Positions 16,670 through 22,490 of a DNA stretch of 35,451 bases are shown here, piece by piece. Below the pieces are notes generated by a model. That model was not told the origin of the DNA. It searched no databases and saw only the letters and a program-made list of their open reading frames with translations. The stretch covers positions 1-35,451 of IMG/VR virus record IMGVR_UViG_3300034062_000402, one strand, 5' to 3'. Source of the stretch: a virus. Within the stretch, counting starts at the first letter, position 1. The number at the start of each line of letters is the position of its first letter. Position numbers and translations under genes: made by a program.

Positions 16670-17404
16670 TTATAGGTTGTTTTTACGTTTATAAAACGCT
16701 AGTAAATATTGAAAACAATCCCATGCAGAGGCTAAATCTTCTTCTGAATGTTCGATCAATTTTACATCACCATCAGCAGTAAAGAACACATTGGCGCACC
16801 TAGCGGTTGGTTTGCCAAGACCAACACGGTAAGCAGCCAGTTGCATGATCTGCTCGTGGTACGGCACAACTTTGTCGAGCTTGTCTTTGCTTTTAAAGTC
16901 GATCACTATGTTTTCAGCAATCAAATCAACTTTGCCACCGAACCCCTCATAGGCAAACGAGCGTTCTGCTTCCCATTGTTGATCCTGCCCAAAATGAATT
17001 TGAATTGCAGCATCTACTTGGTCAACGTAACGAGGATAATCGTCACGCTCGCCACGATAAAACCGTTCTAACACGCCATGCATTTGTGTACCACGATCCA
17101 TAGCGTCACGGCCTGTAGACTTAGAATCGGATATAACCCGTTCTAGCCAATTCTCCTCAGTTTCGCCAGCAATGCGTGGCAAGGTCAGCGCAGCCAGTAA
17201 GACTTGTTGCTGCAACCAAGTGTTTAGACCAGGCTTGGCAACCAATCCCAACACCGTAGTTACCGATGGCACAAGGTTGCGTTCCCGTGCGTCACGAACC
17301 GTTGTATTGCGTTCTTTGCCGTTTTTACCAATGATTCGGTAAGCTGGTGAACCGTCTGCTGCATACCAATGCCCAGACTCTGAATCAACTGTTTTGATAA
17401 TCAT
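16670..17404 (-). CDS. PD-(D/E)XK exonuclease, RecB/Cas4-like
   Basis: 244 residues. The nuclease core is GGKVDLIAENIVIDFKSK, with D160, D169 and K171 as the D...(D/E)xK residues. H109 in RGTQMHGVLERF and the downstream QLAAY (188-192), the QxxxY motif of RecB-family nucleases, support it. It most likely resects DNA ends to give the single strand used by the Erf-type annealing protein and SSB encoded in the same leftward unit, completing a phage recombination set. It overlaps the upstream small gene by 20 bases and is the last gene before PL1. Confidence 0.87.
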   Translation of the reverse strand: MIIKTVDSESGHWYAADGSPAYRIIGKNGKERNTTVRDARERNLVPSVTTVLGLVAKPGLNTWLQQQVLLAALTLPRIAGETEENWLERVISDSKSTGRDAMDRGTQMHGVLERFYRGERDDYPRYVDQVDAAIQIHFGQDQQWEAERSFAYEGFGGKVDLIAENIVIDFKSKDKLDKVVPYHEQIMQLAAYRVGLGKPTARCANVFFTADGDVKLIEHSEEDLASAWDCFQYLLAFYKRKNNL

Positions 17405-17597
17405 ATTCCCTCGCTCTCATCATTGCGTCAGCCATCTCATAAGACCATTTAGCTACATTTGATGGGTGATCGGTTAAATCGTTGGAAGCCAAAAAACCAA
17501 CCATTGCATGATTTGCAAAATAATCTCGCAATGTCATACCATGCGCCATTGAATCATCAACAATCCATGTCGGAAACGCTGGTGGACTCATTTTCAT
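17385..17597 (-). CDS. Small hypothetical protein of the recombination unit
   Basis: 70 residues: MKMSPPAFPTWIVDDSMAHG then MTLRDYFANHAMVGFL and VAKWSYEMADAMMRAREYDY. The GMTLRDYFA...A(...)YEMADAMM.AR pattern is very common in small proteins beside phage exonuclease and annealing genes, always without assigned function. The ribosome site is AGGTGCAAAA, ending directly at the ATG. It overlaps both neighbours. It may be an accessory of the recombination enzymes, but that is context only. Confidence 0.78.
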   Translation of the reverse strand: MKMSPPAFPTWIVDDSMAHGMTLRDYFANHAMVGFLASNDLTDHPSNVAKWSYEMADAMMRAREYDYQNS

Positions 17598-17737
17598 TTT
17601 TGCACCTGTTTAGCTAATGTTTTAAGCATCTCGATTGCATCCTGTAGGTCTTGCATGGCTCTAGCGTCTAAGACCATGCCTTCATACCACTGTTGAAGCC
17701 GCCAAGAAATCAAAATTGCTTCCTCAGTTTTGTTCAT
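17594..17737 (-). CDS. Small helical protein between SSB and exonuclease units, 47 residues
   Basis: MNKTEEAILISWRLQQWYEG, then MVLDARAMQDLQDAIEMLKT and LAKQVQK. All-helical and charged, with no recognised family. Its ATG shares one base with the SSB stop (TGATG) and its own TGA overlaps the next ATG, so it is translated in a chain. The final codons AAACAGGTGCAAAAATGA also supply the ribosome site of the next gene. Confidence 0.7.
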   Translation of the reverse strand: MNKTEEAILISWRLQQWYEGMVLDARAMQDLQDAIEMLKTLAKQVQK

Positions 17738-18147
17738 CAAAATGGCACATCATCTTCAAGGTCAGCGATATTGCCCTCTTTGATCTGGCGATAAGCGTCA
17801 GGTTTTTTAGTTGCTGGCGATTCCTCTGACTTGCCACCGAGCATTTGCATCTGGTCTGCAACGACTTCGGTAGAGAATTGCTCTACACCGTCCTTGTTTT
17901 GCCATTTTCGTGTAACCATACGCCCAGCGATGTACACCTGCGAACCCTTGCGGAGATAGTCACCACAAACGCCAGCAAGTTTGCCAAACGCAACAATGCG
18001 AATCCACTCGACTGATTCTTTTTCTTTGGACTTCCATCCACAGGCAATTGAAAAGTTTGCAATGGCCTCACCAGAGGCGGCAAAGCGCACTTCTGGATCA
18101 CGCCCAAGCCTGCCAATGAATTCACAGCGATTAAGGTCATTTGCCAT
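17737..18147 (-). CDS. ssb: Single-stranded DNA-binding protein
   Basis: 136 residues. The OB-fold is clear: NRCEFIGRLGRDPEVRFAAS, then ANFSIACGWKSKEKESVEWI, VAFGKLAGVCGDYLRKGSQV and YIAGRMVTRKWQNKDG. A variable linker leads to the acidic tip LEDDVPF, which in bacterial SSBs docks partner enzymes. It protects and presents single strands for the Erf-type annealing protein encoded just upstream; the genes share one base. Length is slightly short of cellular SSB (~170), typical of phage versions. Confidence 0.95.
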   Translation of the reverse strand: MANDLNRCEFIGRLGRDPEVRFAASGEAIANFSIACGWKSKEKESVEWIRIVAFGKLAGVCGDYLRKGSQVYIAGRMVTRKWQNKDGVEQFSTEVVADQMQMLGGKSEESPATKKPDAYRQIKEGNIADLEDDVPF

Positions 18148-18716
18148 TATTTTGCACCTTTTGCAGTTAATTGAACTTTGATTCCATCGTACATAGCTTT
18201 CAACACTTCTTTTTGCGAATCAGGCGCAGACTTGTACCATTTGGCAAAACACGCCTTTAAAGCCTCTAAATCGGTCTGTGCCGCCATTTCGTCCACTGCG
18301 TAGTCCATGTCTATCGTGACCGAAACTGGAGGCTTAGGCGGCGTTTTTACAGCGGCTTCACCATCATCGTCAGCCGAGGCAATACCAAGCGCAGATTGGA
18401 GGCTATAACGTTTTGCGTAACTCAATGCGCTACCGAAGCCCTGTGCGTCTTGCTTGCTCGCAGGAATAAACAGCGTACCGCACGACATTTCTTGACCAGA
18501 TTCGTGAATTAGTACTGTTTCAACTGCTACACCACCATCAGCGGTATGCAGCTTTTGCACAAACGCAAGACCGTTGCCAGATAGCGCAGGTCGCACAGCG
18601 TCAATGACTGATGCCAGACTGGAGTATGCAGATTTAAAATGGGGGTTTTTAGAGTCTTTTGCTGCGTGGTTCATAGCAGCCTGGGCTTTAACTAATGACT
18701 TAGCTAGTTCGTTCAT
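18147..18716 (-). CDS. erf: Erf-family single-strand annealing recombinase
   Basis: 189 residues. KSLVKAQAAMNHAAKDSKNP followed by HFKSAYSSLASVIDAVRPAL and GSALSYAKRYSLQSALGIAS are the hallmarks of the ERF superfamily, as in P22 Erf. It anneals complementary single strands and in P22 circularises terminally redundant DNA. The C-terminal ~60 residues are a variable, helical extension. First gene of the leftward recombination unit, downstream of PL2; its ATG follows AGGTGCAAAA. Its presence fits headful packaging with redundant ends, although that is inference. Confidence 0.92.
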   Translation of the reverse strand: MNELAKSLVKAQAAMNHAAKDSKNPHFKSAYSSLASVIDAVRPALSGNGLAFVQKLHTADGGVAVETVLIHESGQEMSCGTLFIPASKQDAQGFGSALSYAKRYSLQSALGIASADDDGEAAVKTPPKPPVSVTIDMDYAVDEMAAQTDLEALKACFAKWYKSAPDSQKEVLKAMYDGIKVQLTAKGAK

Positions 18717-18760
18717 TTTTGCACCTATATGTGATTACTGAGCAATTTGTCAGTGATTAG

Positions 18761-18789
18761 ATATTAAGCCATCTTAACGAATAGTGCAA
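18761..18789 (-). promoter_or_regulatory. Leftward promoter PL2 with operator copy 2
   Basis: On the minus strand: -35 TTGCAC (18789-18784), 17-base spacer, -10 TAATAT (18766-18761). Operator GTTAAGATGGCTTAAT occupies 18778-18763. It should drive erf, ssb, the two small genes and the exonuclease. Unlike PL1 and PR it has no visible copy of the CAACACT...CACCTA box upstream. Confidence 0.8.
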
Positions 18790-18838
18790 GTGGAAAACTT
18801 AATAACAAAAAAATAGTTGAGTTTCTTTGACAATAAAT

Positions 18839-18854
18839 GTTAAGATGGCTACAT
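18839..18854 (+). promoter_or_regulatory. Operator copy 3 at the regulator start codon
   Basis: GTTAAGATGGCTACAT matches the 16-base operator at 14 of 16 positions, with the second half-site imperfect. Its last two bases are the first two of the regulator ATG at 18853, so binding would block both transcription and access to the gene. TTGAGT (18817-18822) with TAAGAT (18841-18846) at 18-base spacing, or TTGACA at 18827, are candidate promoter elements. A weaker site at the regulator's own gene suits autoregulation. Confidence 0.65.
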
Positions 18855-19086
18855 GGAAAACATAGAAATCATACAAATTTTAGGCGGTACGACAAAGGTT
18901 GCCAGGCTATGCGGCGTGAGTGTGCCAGCCGTGAGTCAGTGGAAAGCTAACGGTATCCCTGTAGACAAGCTAGTTTTCATGGCTGGAGAGCTAGAGCGTC
19001 TATCCGATGGCAAGTGGACTAGACAAGACAACATTAACAATTGGAAAATTATTTGGCCTGAGTTGCGTAAAAAACGAAAATCGTAG
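18853..19086 (+). CDS. Cro/YdaS-like helix-turn-helix regulator
   Basis: 77 residues. ILGGTTKVARLCGVSVPAVS followed by QWKANGIPVDKL is a helix-turn-helix of the Cro/YdaS type (KVARLCGV as helix two, VPAVSQWKANG as recognition helix). The tail NNWKIIWPELRKK is typical of small phage Cro-like proteins. It lacks the C-terminal dimer/peptidase domain of CI repressors. It is the only obvious candidate to bind the four palindromic operators around it. It is transcribed rightward, divergent from the erf unit. No partner repressor was found, so a classic lysogeny switch is not evident. Confidence 0.85.
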   Translation: MENIEIIQILGGTTKVARLCGVSVPAVSQWKANGIPVDKLVFMAGELERLSDGKWTRQDNINNWKIIWPELRKKRKS

Positions 19087-19091
19087 ATAAT
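19063..19091 (+). promoter_or_regulatory. Candidate promoter for the structured RNA
   Basis: TTGCGT (19063-19068), 17 bases, GATAAT (19086-19091). The -10 fits well and the -35 only in its first three bases. It lies inside the 3' end of the regulator gene and would start transcription near 19098, just before the first hairpin of the RNA. Confidence 0.4.
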
Positions 19092-19097
19092 TGATCT

Positions 19098-19217
19098 GTA
19101 TTGTCGGAAATGGAACGCCGATAAGATAAGACCGTTTTATTCAATGTCCCGCCCCGAAAGGGGTTCAGCCTTAAAAAAGCTGCGTTCCAGAGGGGCATTG
19201 ACTAAAACGGTTTTTTT
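19098..19217 (+). ncRNA. Candidate structured phage RNA ending in an intrinsic terminator
   Basis: Hairpin 1: TTGTCGG (19101-19107) with CCGATAA (19118-19124). Long stem: ACCGTTTTA (19131-19139) with TAAAACGGT (19203-19211), a 2x2 internal loop, then CAATGTCCC (19142-19150) with GGGGCATTG (19192-19200). Inside this closing stem are CCCC-GAAA-GGGG (19152-19163, a GNRA-capped hairpin) and CAGC/GCTG (19166-19169 with 19179-19182). A run of T with one A follows. The loop of hairpin 1 contains TGGAACGC (with 19118), complementary to GCGTTCCA at 19182-19189 and able to form a pseudoknot. It may be an independent small RNA or an elaborate terminator of the regulator transcript. I cannot match it to a known RNA family by eye. 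Confidence 0.55.
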
Positions 19218-19473
19218 ATTTTTCCCGTACTCCATACGATAACAAGCACCTAGATGGGTGGCGTGGAACGGAACATAGGCTAGTCAACACCCGACTGCAA
19301 GCCTCGCTGACTTAACTGGGTACAGCACAAGACTAGAGTACATCGGTGGGACAAGACTCTAGCTCGATTGAACATTAACTCCGTGTAGGACTGGTATCTT
19401 AAAGATATGGGTCAGGTAGGAAAGCAGTAGGAAACTACAGGCTATCCACCCTTGGGAAAGTTATGTCTAAAAG
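19218..19473. other. Gene-free stretch between the RNA candidate and the rightward promoter
   Basis: No credible coding frame. Contents: a second copy of TGGAACG (19264-19270); a stem of CTAGAGT (19333-19339) with ACTCTAG (19356-19362) and a 16-base loop; a small palindrome TATCTTAAAGATA near 19397; and scattered GGGAAAG. This density of pairing suggests either more structured RNA or an origin region, but there are no clear iterons and no AT-rich unwinding block apart from the promoter itself. Confidence 0.4.
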
Positions 19474-19494
19474 CAACACTAGGGAAAGCACCTA
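19474..19494 (+). promoter_or_regulatory. Upstream box, rightward copy
   Basis: It begins CAACACTAGGGAAAGCACCT and is nearly identical to 16600-16579 read on the minus strand. It ends 21 bases before the -35 of PR. The two boxes are therefore in the same orientation relative to their promoters, on opposite strands of the genome. Confidence 0.6.
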
Positions 19495-19515
19495 TAAAAA
19501 TAAATGGTTTATTGC

Positions 19516-19544
19516 TTGCATTGATTGTTAAGGTAGCTTAATAT
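19516..19544 (+). promoter_or_regulatory. Rightward early promoter PR with operator copy 4
   Basis: -35 TTGCAT (19516-19521), 17 bases, -10 TAATAT (19539-19544). Operator GTTAAGGTAGCTTAAT occupies 19527-19542, again across the spacer end and -10. The bases just upstream (TATTGCTTG, ATTG, ATTGTTAAG) are shared with PL1, so the promoter regions look duplicated in inverted orientation. The first gene downstream starts at 19582 after GGAG. Confidence 0.8.
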
Positions 19545-19581
19545 TCATACATCAACTACCCAAGCAGACCGGAGAAACAAC

Positions 19582-19806
19582 ATGAACGCACAGCAAATCG
19601 ACAAAATGTTAGACGCAAGAGAAAACCGCCGTATAGCAGCAGAAAACAAATATTTTGATCGTATTGATGCTAGAGAAGAACAAGCAGAACAAATGATTGG
19701 TGAATTGGTTAGCGGTAAGTTTTATGTGTACCCAGTTGGCGGCAAATATCGTGAAGGCACACGCAGCGATTTAATAGCTTTTTTGATTCGCAACGATTAC
19801 GCATAA
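19582..19806 (+). CDS. Small early protein, first gene under PR
   Basis: 74 residues. The N-terminal part is a charged helix (MNAQQIDKMLDARENRRIAA, ENKYFDRIDAREEQAEQMIG). The C-terminal part reads ELVSGKFYVYPVGGKYREGT and SDLIAFLIRNDYA. No family recognised. GGAG lies eight bases before the ATG, and PR is about 40 bases upstream, so it is probably the most immediate rightward product. A GC hairpin follows its stop. Confidence 0.75.
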   Translation: MNAQQIDKMLDARENRRIAAENKYFDRIDAREEQAEQMIGELVSGKFYVYPVGGKYREGTRSDLIAFLIRNDYA

Positions 19807-19811
19807 AAAAT

Positions 19812-19825
19812 GGGGCGAAAGCCCC
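19812..19825 (+). other. GNRA-capped intercistronic hairpin
   Basis: GGGGC-GAAA-GCCCC sits six bases after the stop of the first early gene. There is no T-run after it, so it is unlikely to terminate efficiently. It may protect the upstream mRNA end or adjust readthrough within the early unit. Similar hairpins occur at 19152-19163 and 32691-32708. Confidence 0.6.
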
Positions 19826-19841
19826 TACCAAGGATAAACAA

Positions 19842-20216
19842 ATGAGCTTTGATGAGTTCTGGTCTAAGTACCCTCGCAAAGTGGCTAAAAAGACCGCCAT
19901 GCAAGCGTTTGCCAAGTTACCTACAGTTGAGCAGGAATTGGCTGTTGATGCGTTAGACACGCATTTAGACTATTGGAAACTGAAAGAAACGGAATTCGAT
20001 TTTATTCCGCACCCCGCTACTTGGTTGAATCAAGGTAGATACTTTGACGAACTCGAGCTGACACCAAAAGCAATCAAAAAACCTGCATTGCCTTGGTACT
20101 CTACAGAACAAATGACAATGGACAAAGCTCGTGAATTAGCGATGAATCCCCGTCCTGGCGAGGACATGGGACAGTTTAGGGCTAGGATTGCACAGAAAAT
20201 AGCGGAAGCAATATGA
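19842..20216 (+). CDS. Replication-initiator-associated-like protein (short)
   Basis: 124 residues. MSFDEFWSKYPRKVAKKTAM, then QAFAKLP and DFIPHPATWLNQGRYFDELE, matches a segment (F-W-x-x-Y-P-R-K...PHPATWLNQGRW) found at the C-terminal ends of phage replication initiators and helicase-loader-like proteins. The DNA-binding N-terminal domain of those proteins is absent, so this may be a stand-alone module recruiting host replication enzymes. As the only replication-like gene seen, it could be the phage's link to host DnaB or DnaA; that is inference. Its TGA overlaps the next ATG. Confidence 0.65.
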   Translation: MSFDEFWSKYPRKVAKKTAMQAFAKLPTVEQELAVDALDTHLDYWKLKETEFDFIPHPATWLNQGRYFDELELTPKAIKKPALPWYSTEQMTMDKARELAMNPRPGEDMGQFRARIAQKIAEAI

Positions 20217-20410
20217 AAAAAATAGAAAAATTGAGCAAGTTTGACAGGCCACCGTTAAAGATTGTTGCGCCCCCAATGCGGAAGGGCAGCATGAACTTTA
20301 TGAAGTACCCAACAAGAATGGCAAATACACTTTTTTACACGGACGGGACACATGAAAAGGTTGATGAGTTGGTTAGGATTGAAAAAGAAAGTACAAGAAC
20401 CGATTTGTGA
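20213..20410 (+). CDS. Small basic hypothetical protein
   Basis: 65 residues, Lys/Arg-rich N-terminus (MKKIEKLSKFDRPPLKIVAP, PMRKGSMNFMKYPTRMAN) followed by LFYTDGTHEKVDELVRIEKE. Start coupled to the preceding stop (ATGA). No family recognised. Its last 59 bases overlap, in another frame, a zinc-ribbon gene that starts at 20352. Either both are real with a long overlap or this frame is shorter in use than it appears. Confidence 0.55.
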   Translation: MKKIEKLSKFDRPPLKIVAPPMRKGSMNFMKYPTRMANTLFYTDGTHEKVDELVRIEKESTRTDL

Positions 20411-20489
20411 TTGTTGTGGGCAAGTTACGACAAACCTAATTGATGGACTATGCGAGTGGTGCAGCAAATTCTATAGGGCGCACAAATGA
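20352..20489 (+). CDS. Small zinc-ribbon protein, 45 residues
   Basis: MKRLMSWLGLKKKVQEPICD then CCGQVTTNLIDGLCEWCSKF and YRAHK. C19-x2-C22 and C34-x2-C37 form a zinc-ribbon arrangement. The N-terminus is basic, suggesting nucleic-acid contact. Its TGA overlaps the next ATG at 20486 (ATGA). It overlaps the preceding frame by 59 bases and has only a weak ribosome site (GGGAC). The four ordered cysteines and coupled end are the main reasons to accept it. Confidence 0.6.
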   Translation: MKRLMSWLGLKKKVQEPICDCCGQVTTNLIDGLCEWCSKFYRAHK

Positions 20490-20707
20490 GAGATTTACGA
20501 GATTACACACAATTGCTCAGAGTATTGGACAACGGCTACCTATTGACGCATCAAGAAATGGCTCAAATTGCTGACATTATTCGAGCGTTGAAAGAGGACG
20601 CAGACCGTTACCGCTGGTTGAACCAAGCCACGCATCAACTGTTCATGGTGAGCGACAAACAGTTAAACGAACAGGTGGATCGTGCGATGAACGGTGGGCG
20701 AGAATGA
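20486..20707 (+). CDS. Small hypothetical early protein
   Basis: 73 residues: MRDLRDYTQLLRVLDNGYLL, HQEMAQIADIIRALKEDADR and YRWLNQATHQLFMVSDKQLN. The DADRYRWLN motif recurs in many small phage proteins without known function. Mostly helical. Start and stop both overlap neighbours by four bases. Confidence 0.72.
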   Translation: MRDLRDYTQLLRVLDNGYLLTHQEMAQIADIIRALKEDADRYRWLNQATHQLFMVSDKQLNEQVDRAMNGGRE

Positions 20708-21336
20708 GCTATATCGTTGCATCATTACCGCCAGTCAAATGCTTTGTGCGGCGTGAGTTTTTGTATAACTTTGAAAAAGGTCACGGCGAATACGAACTTG
20801 CAATCTGGGTAAGTCTAAAAGCGTTGCGTGGGCAAGTGTTCCGTATTGAGTCGTTGCTACCCGCCTACGGTGCGTTGTACGACAAGCTACCAATACACGC
20901 CTATGTCTGGCATACAAACACGCCTGAATCATTGCCTATTGACACGCTACAGCTTTGGGATTGCATGGGCTATAAGTTTACAGTCATTGAAAAGATTGGG
21001 CTGCGTAACCTTGGGGTCAAGTTTCTAGGCAAAGACAAGCAATGGCATTTTGGCAATTACCTGTTCACCGTAGATTTTTGCGCTGACAATATGGACGTAG
21101 ATACTGGATTCACGGAACAAGCTGAAGAACACAAGAGCTTCAACTTTATTAAGTTAGAAAACGGGCAATTTGCGATACAGCCAAATAACCGTTGCTTATG
21201 GTATGACCAGTCGCTAATTCCTGTTGAAACAAGATTTCCTGATTTTCAAGCAGCAAAAACAATTTGGACAGTAGACGGAACACGCAAATGGTCAGTTGGG
21301 GATGATTGGTTTTACAACGTCGAGGAACGAAAATGA
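20704..21336 (+). CDS. Conserved phage protein of unknown function, 210 residues
   Basis: MSYIVASLPPVKCFVRREFL, then NFEKGHGEYELAIWVSLKAL, YGALYDKLPIHAYVW, LQLWDCMGYKFTVIEK and WHFGNYLFTVDFC. The sequence pattern (LPPVKCFVR.E.LY...GHGE...WVS.K, then YGALYDKLPI) looks like a protein family I associate with environmental phages, never with a function. It is beta-rich and aromatic. In this genome it is the longest unassigned protein of the PR unit and is coupled at both ends (ATGA), so it is probably made early. Confidence 0.75.
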   Translation: MSYIVASLPPVKCFVRREFLYNFEKGHGEYELAIWVSLKALRGQVFRIESLLPAYGALYDKLPIHAYVWHTNTPESLPIDTLQLWDCMGYKFTVIEKIGLRNLGVKFLGKDKQWHFGNYLFTVDFCADNMDVDTGFTEQAEEHKSFNFIKLENGQFAIQPNNRCLWYDQSLIPVETRFPDFQAAKTIWTVDGTRKWSVGDDWFYNVEERK

Positions 21337-21548
21337 ACAGAGATGATGATGACACCCAGATGTATGTTGCACAGCGTCAATGGGTCGGGTTAACAAACAA
21401 TGAAGTTAATGAAATAAGAGAAAATATATTTAAAGAATATGAAAAAGCACTTTTAATTACTAGAGATGTAAACGAGCAAAACGATTACAACGCATGGAAT
21501 TTTTATAAACAAATAGAAGCAAAATTAAAGGAACGCAACGGTGGATAA
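21333..21548 (+). CDS. Small acidic hypothetical protein
   Basis: 71 residues from ATG 21333, which overlaps the preceding TGA and has GAGGAAC before it; an in-frame ATG at 21306 lies inside the upstream gene and is less likely. Sequence MNRDDDDTQMYVAQRQWVGL then NEVNEIRENIFKEYEKALLI and YNAWNFYKQIEAKLKERNGG. Helical; the middle resembles small phage proteins with a W.GLT..E...I pattern. Function unknown. Confidence 0.72.
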   Translation: MNRDDDDTQMYVAQRQWVGLTNNEVNEIRENIFKEYEKALLITRDVNEQNDYNAWNFYKQIEAKLKERNGG

Positions 21549-21735
21549 CCAACCAGACTTATTTACGCTAGTTGAAGCGCAGTCTCTAAACAACGAGATT
21601 CAAAGATTAAAAAACTTAAACCATTTGTTAATAACTTTGGCGCAAGAACTTGGCGCAGCTAACGATATAGCAGAATGGGACGATGCGTGGAACAAGTTAG
21701 CCAAAGTTATTATTGCAGAGAAAAACAATGGCTGA
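21541..21735 (+). CDS. Small helical protein, GTG start
   Basis: 64 residues from GTG 21541, preceded by AAAGGAACG. Reads MDNQPDLFTLVEAQSLNNEI then QRLKNLNHLLITLAQELGAA and EWDDAWNKLAKVIIAEKNNG. An amphipathic coiled coil is likely. Overlaps both neighbours by eight bases. No recognised family. Confidence 0.68.
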   Translation: MDNQPDLFTLVEAQSLNNEIQRLKNLNHLLITLAQELGAANDIAEWDDAWNKLAKVIIAEKNNG

Positions 21736-22057
21736 CTTTGACCCTCACGATGCTATTAACTACATTTACACCACAGCACCGTTATACGGACAAGCTAAAG
21801 GTAAGGTTGCAGAGCTTGAGGCGTATAAATCTAGTCTGAAGTCAATTATGATGAAGAAGTCTGGCGAACTAGCTATTGGGGCGCAAGAGCGAGAAGCCTA
21901 CGCAAGCGATGAATACCAAAACCTATGCAAAGCCATTGGGGAGGCCACAGAAGCAGCTGAAACGCTTAAATGGCGGCTAGAATCGGCAAAGATGCGTTTC
22001 GAGGCATTTCGCACAGAGCAAGCAAGCAATCGACAAATAGAAAGGTTGACCAAATGA
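21728..22057 (+). CDS. Helical protein, 109 residues, unknown function
   Basis: I take ATG 21728 (MADFDPHDAINYIYTTAPLY), preceded by AGAG; an in-frame TTG at 21713 is less likely. Continues GQAKGKVAELEAYKSSLKSI then MMKKSGELAIGAQEREAYAS, EYQNLCKAIGEATEAAETLK and WRLESAKMRFEAFRTEQASN. It is a helical hairpin with a conserved-looking YAS.EY...L turn. Proteins of this look are common in phage early regions next to resolvase genes, with no assigned role. The TGA overlaps the next ATG. Confidence 0.75.
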   Translation: MADFDPHDAINYIYTTAPLYGQAKGKVAELEAYKSSLKSIMMKKSGELAIGAQEREAYASDEYQNLCKAIGEATEAAETLKWRLESAKMRFEAFRTEQASNRQIERLTK

Positions 22058-22230
22058 CCGACTACAGCGAATCGTTAATTAAGTTAATGGCGTTAGTCAA
22101 AATTTACCGTCAGCTAGTCTTAAAAGCTGAATTTGACCAAGCCGCTGACGTTGCCGTTGAAATGCAGCTTTTAACCAATGAGCTACAGCAATGGAGTGAA
22201 GATCAATGTACAGAAACCCCAAACTCTTAG
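22054..22230 (+). CDS. Small helical hypothetical protein, 58 residues
   Basis: ATG 22054 overlaps the previous stop (ATGA). Sequence MTDYSESLIKLMALVKIYRQ then LVLKAEFDQAADVAVEMQLL and TNELQQWSEDQCTETPNS. Two helices with a tetratricopeptide-like length. Its last 25 bases overlap the YbcO-like gene that follows. The same frame is open further upstream to 21970, but the coupled ATG is preferred. Confidence 0.65.
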   Translation: MTDYSESLIKLMALVKIYRQLVLKAEFDQAADVAVEMQLLTNELQQWSEDQCTETPNS

Positions 22231-22490
22231 TAGCTTGTCGAGAACTTCCGTGCCAACTTTGCAATACTGAGGACGGTACGGTGGTTGCAGCCCATTCAAA
22301 CCAGTTGCTCGATGGGAAGGGGAAAGGCATAAAAGCGTCGGATTACCGCATTGCAGCGTTATGTTTCAGTTGCCACATGGATTTAGACCAGGGCAATAAG
22401 CTGACCAAAGACCAGCGCAGGGAATTTTGGGAAATGGCGCATCGCAAGACAATTGGCGAGCTGTTTGAACGTGGATTGGTTAAATGCTAG
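22206..22490 (+). CDS. YbcO/DUF1364-like HNH-type putative nuclease
   Basis: 94 residues. MYRNPKLLVACRELPCQLCN followed by VVAAHSNQLLDGKGKGIKAS, DYRIAALCFSCHMDLDQG matches the DUF1364 (YbcO) family of lambdoid and other phages. C16, C19, C53 and C56 can bind a structural zinc, and H30 in AHSN is the likely HNH catalytic histidine. The family is found beside RusA and NinG recombination genes, as here, where RusA follows directly with a 7-base overlap. It probably acts on DNA junctions or ends in phage recombination. Confidence 0.85.
   Translation: MYRNPKLLVACRELPCQLCNTEDGTVVAAHSNQLLDGKGKGIKASDYRIAALCFSCHMDLDQGNKLTKDQRREFWEMAHRKTIGELFERGLVKC

Noticed and set aside
19218-19515. tRNA gene or group I intron in the gene-free stretch
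   Set aside because: No T-arm GGTTCRANNCC, no acceptor-stem pairing at suitable distance, and no recognisable intron core.
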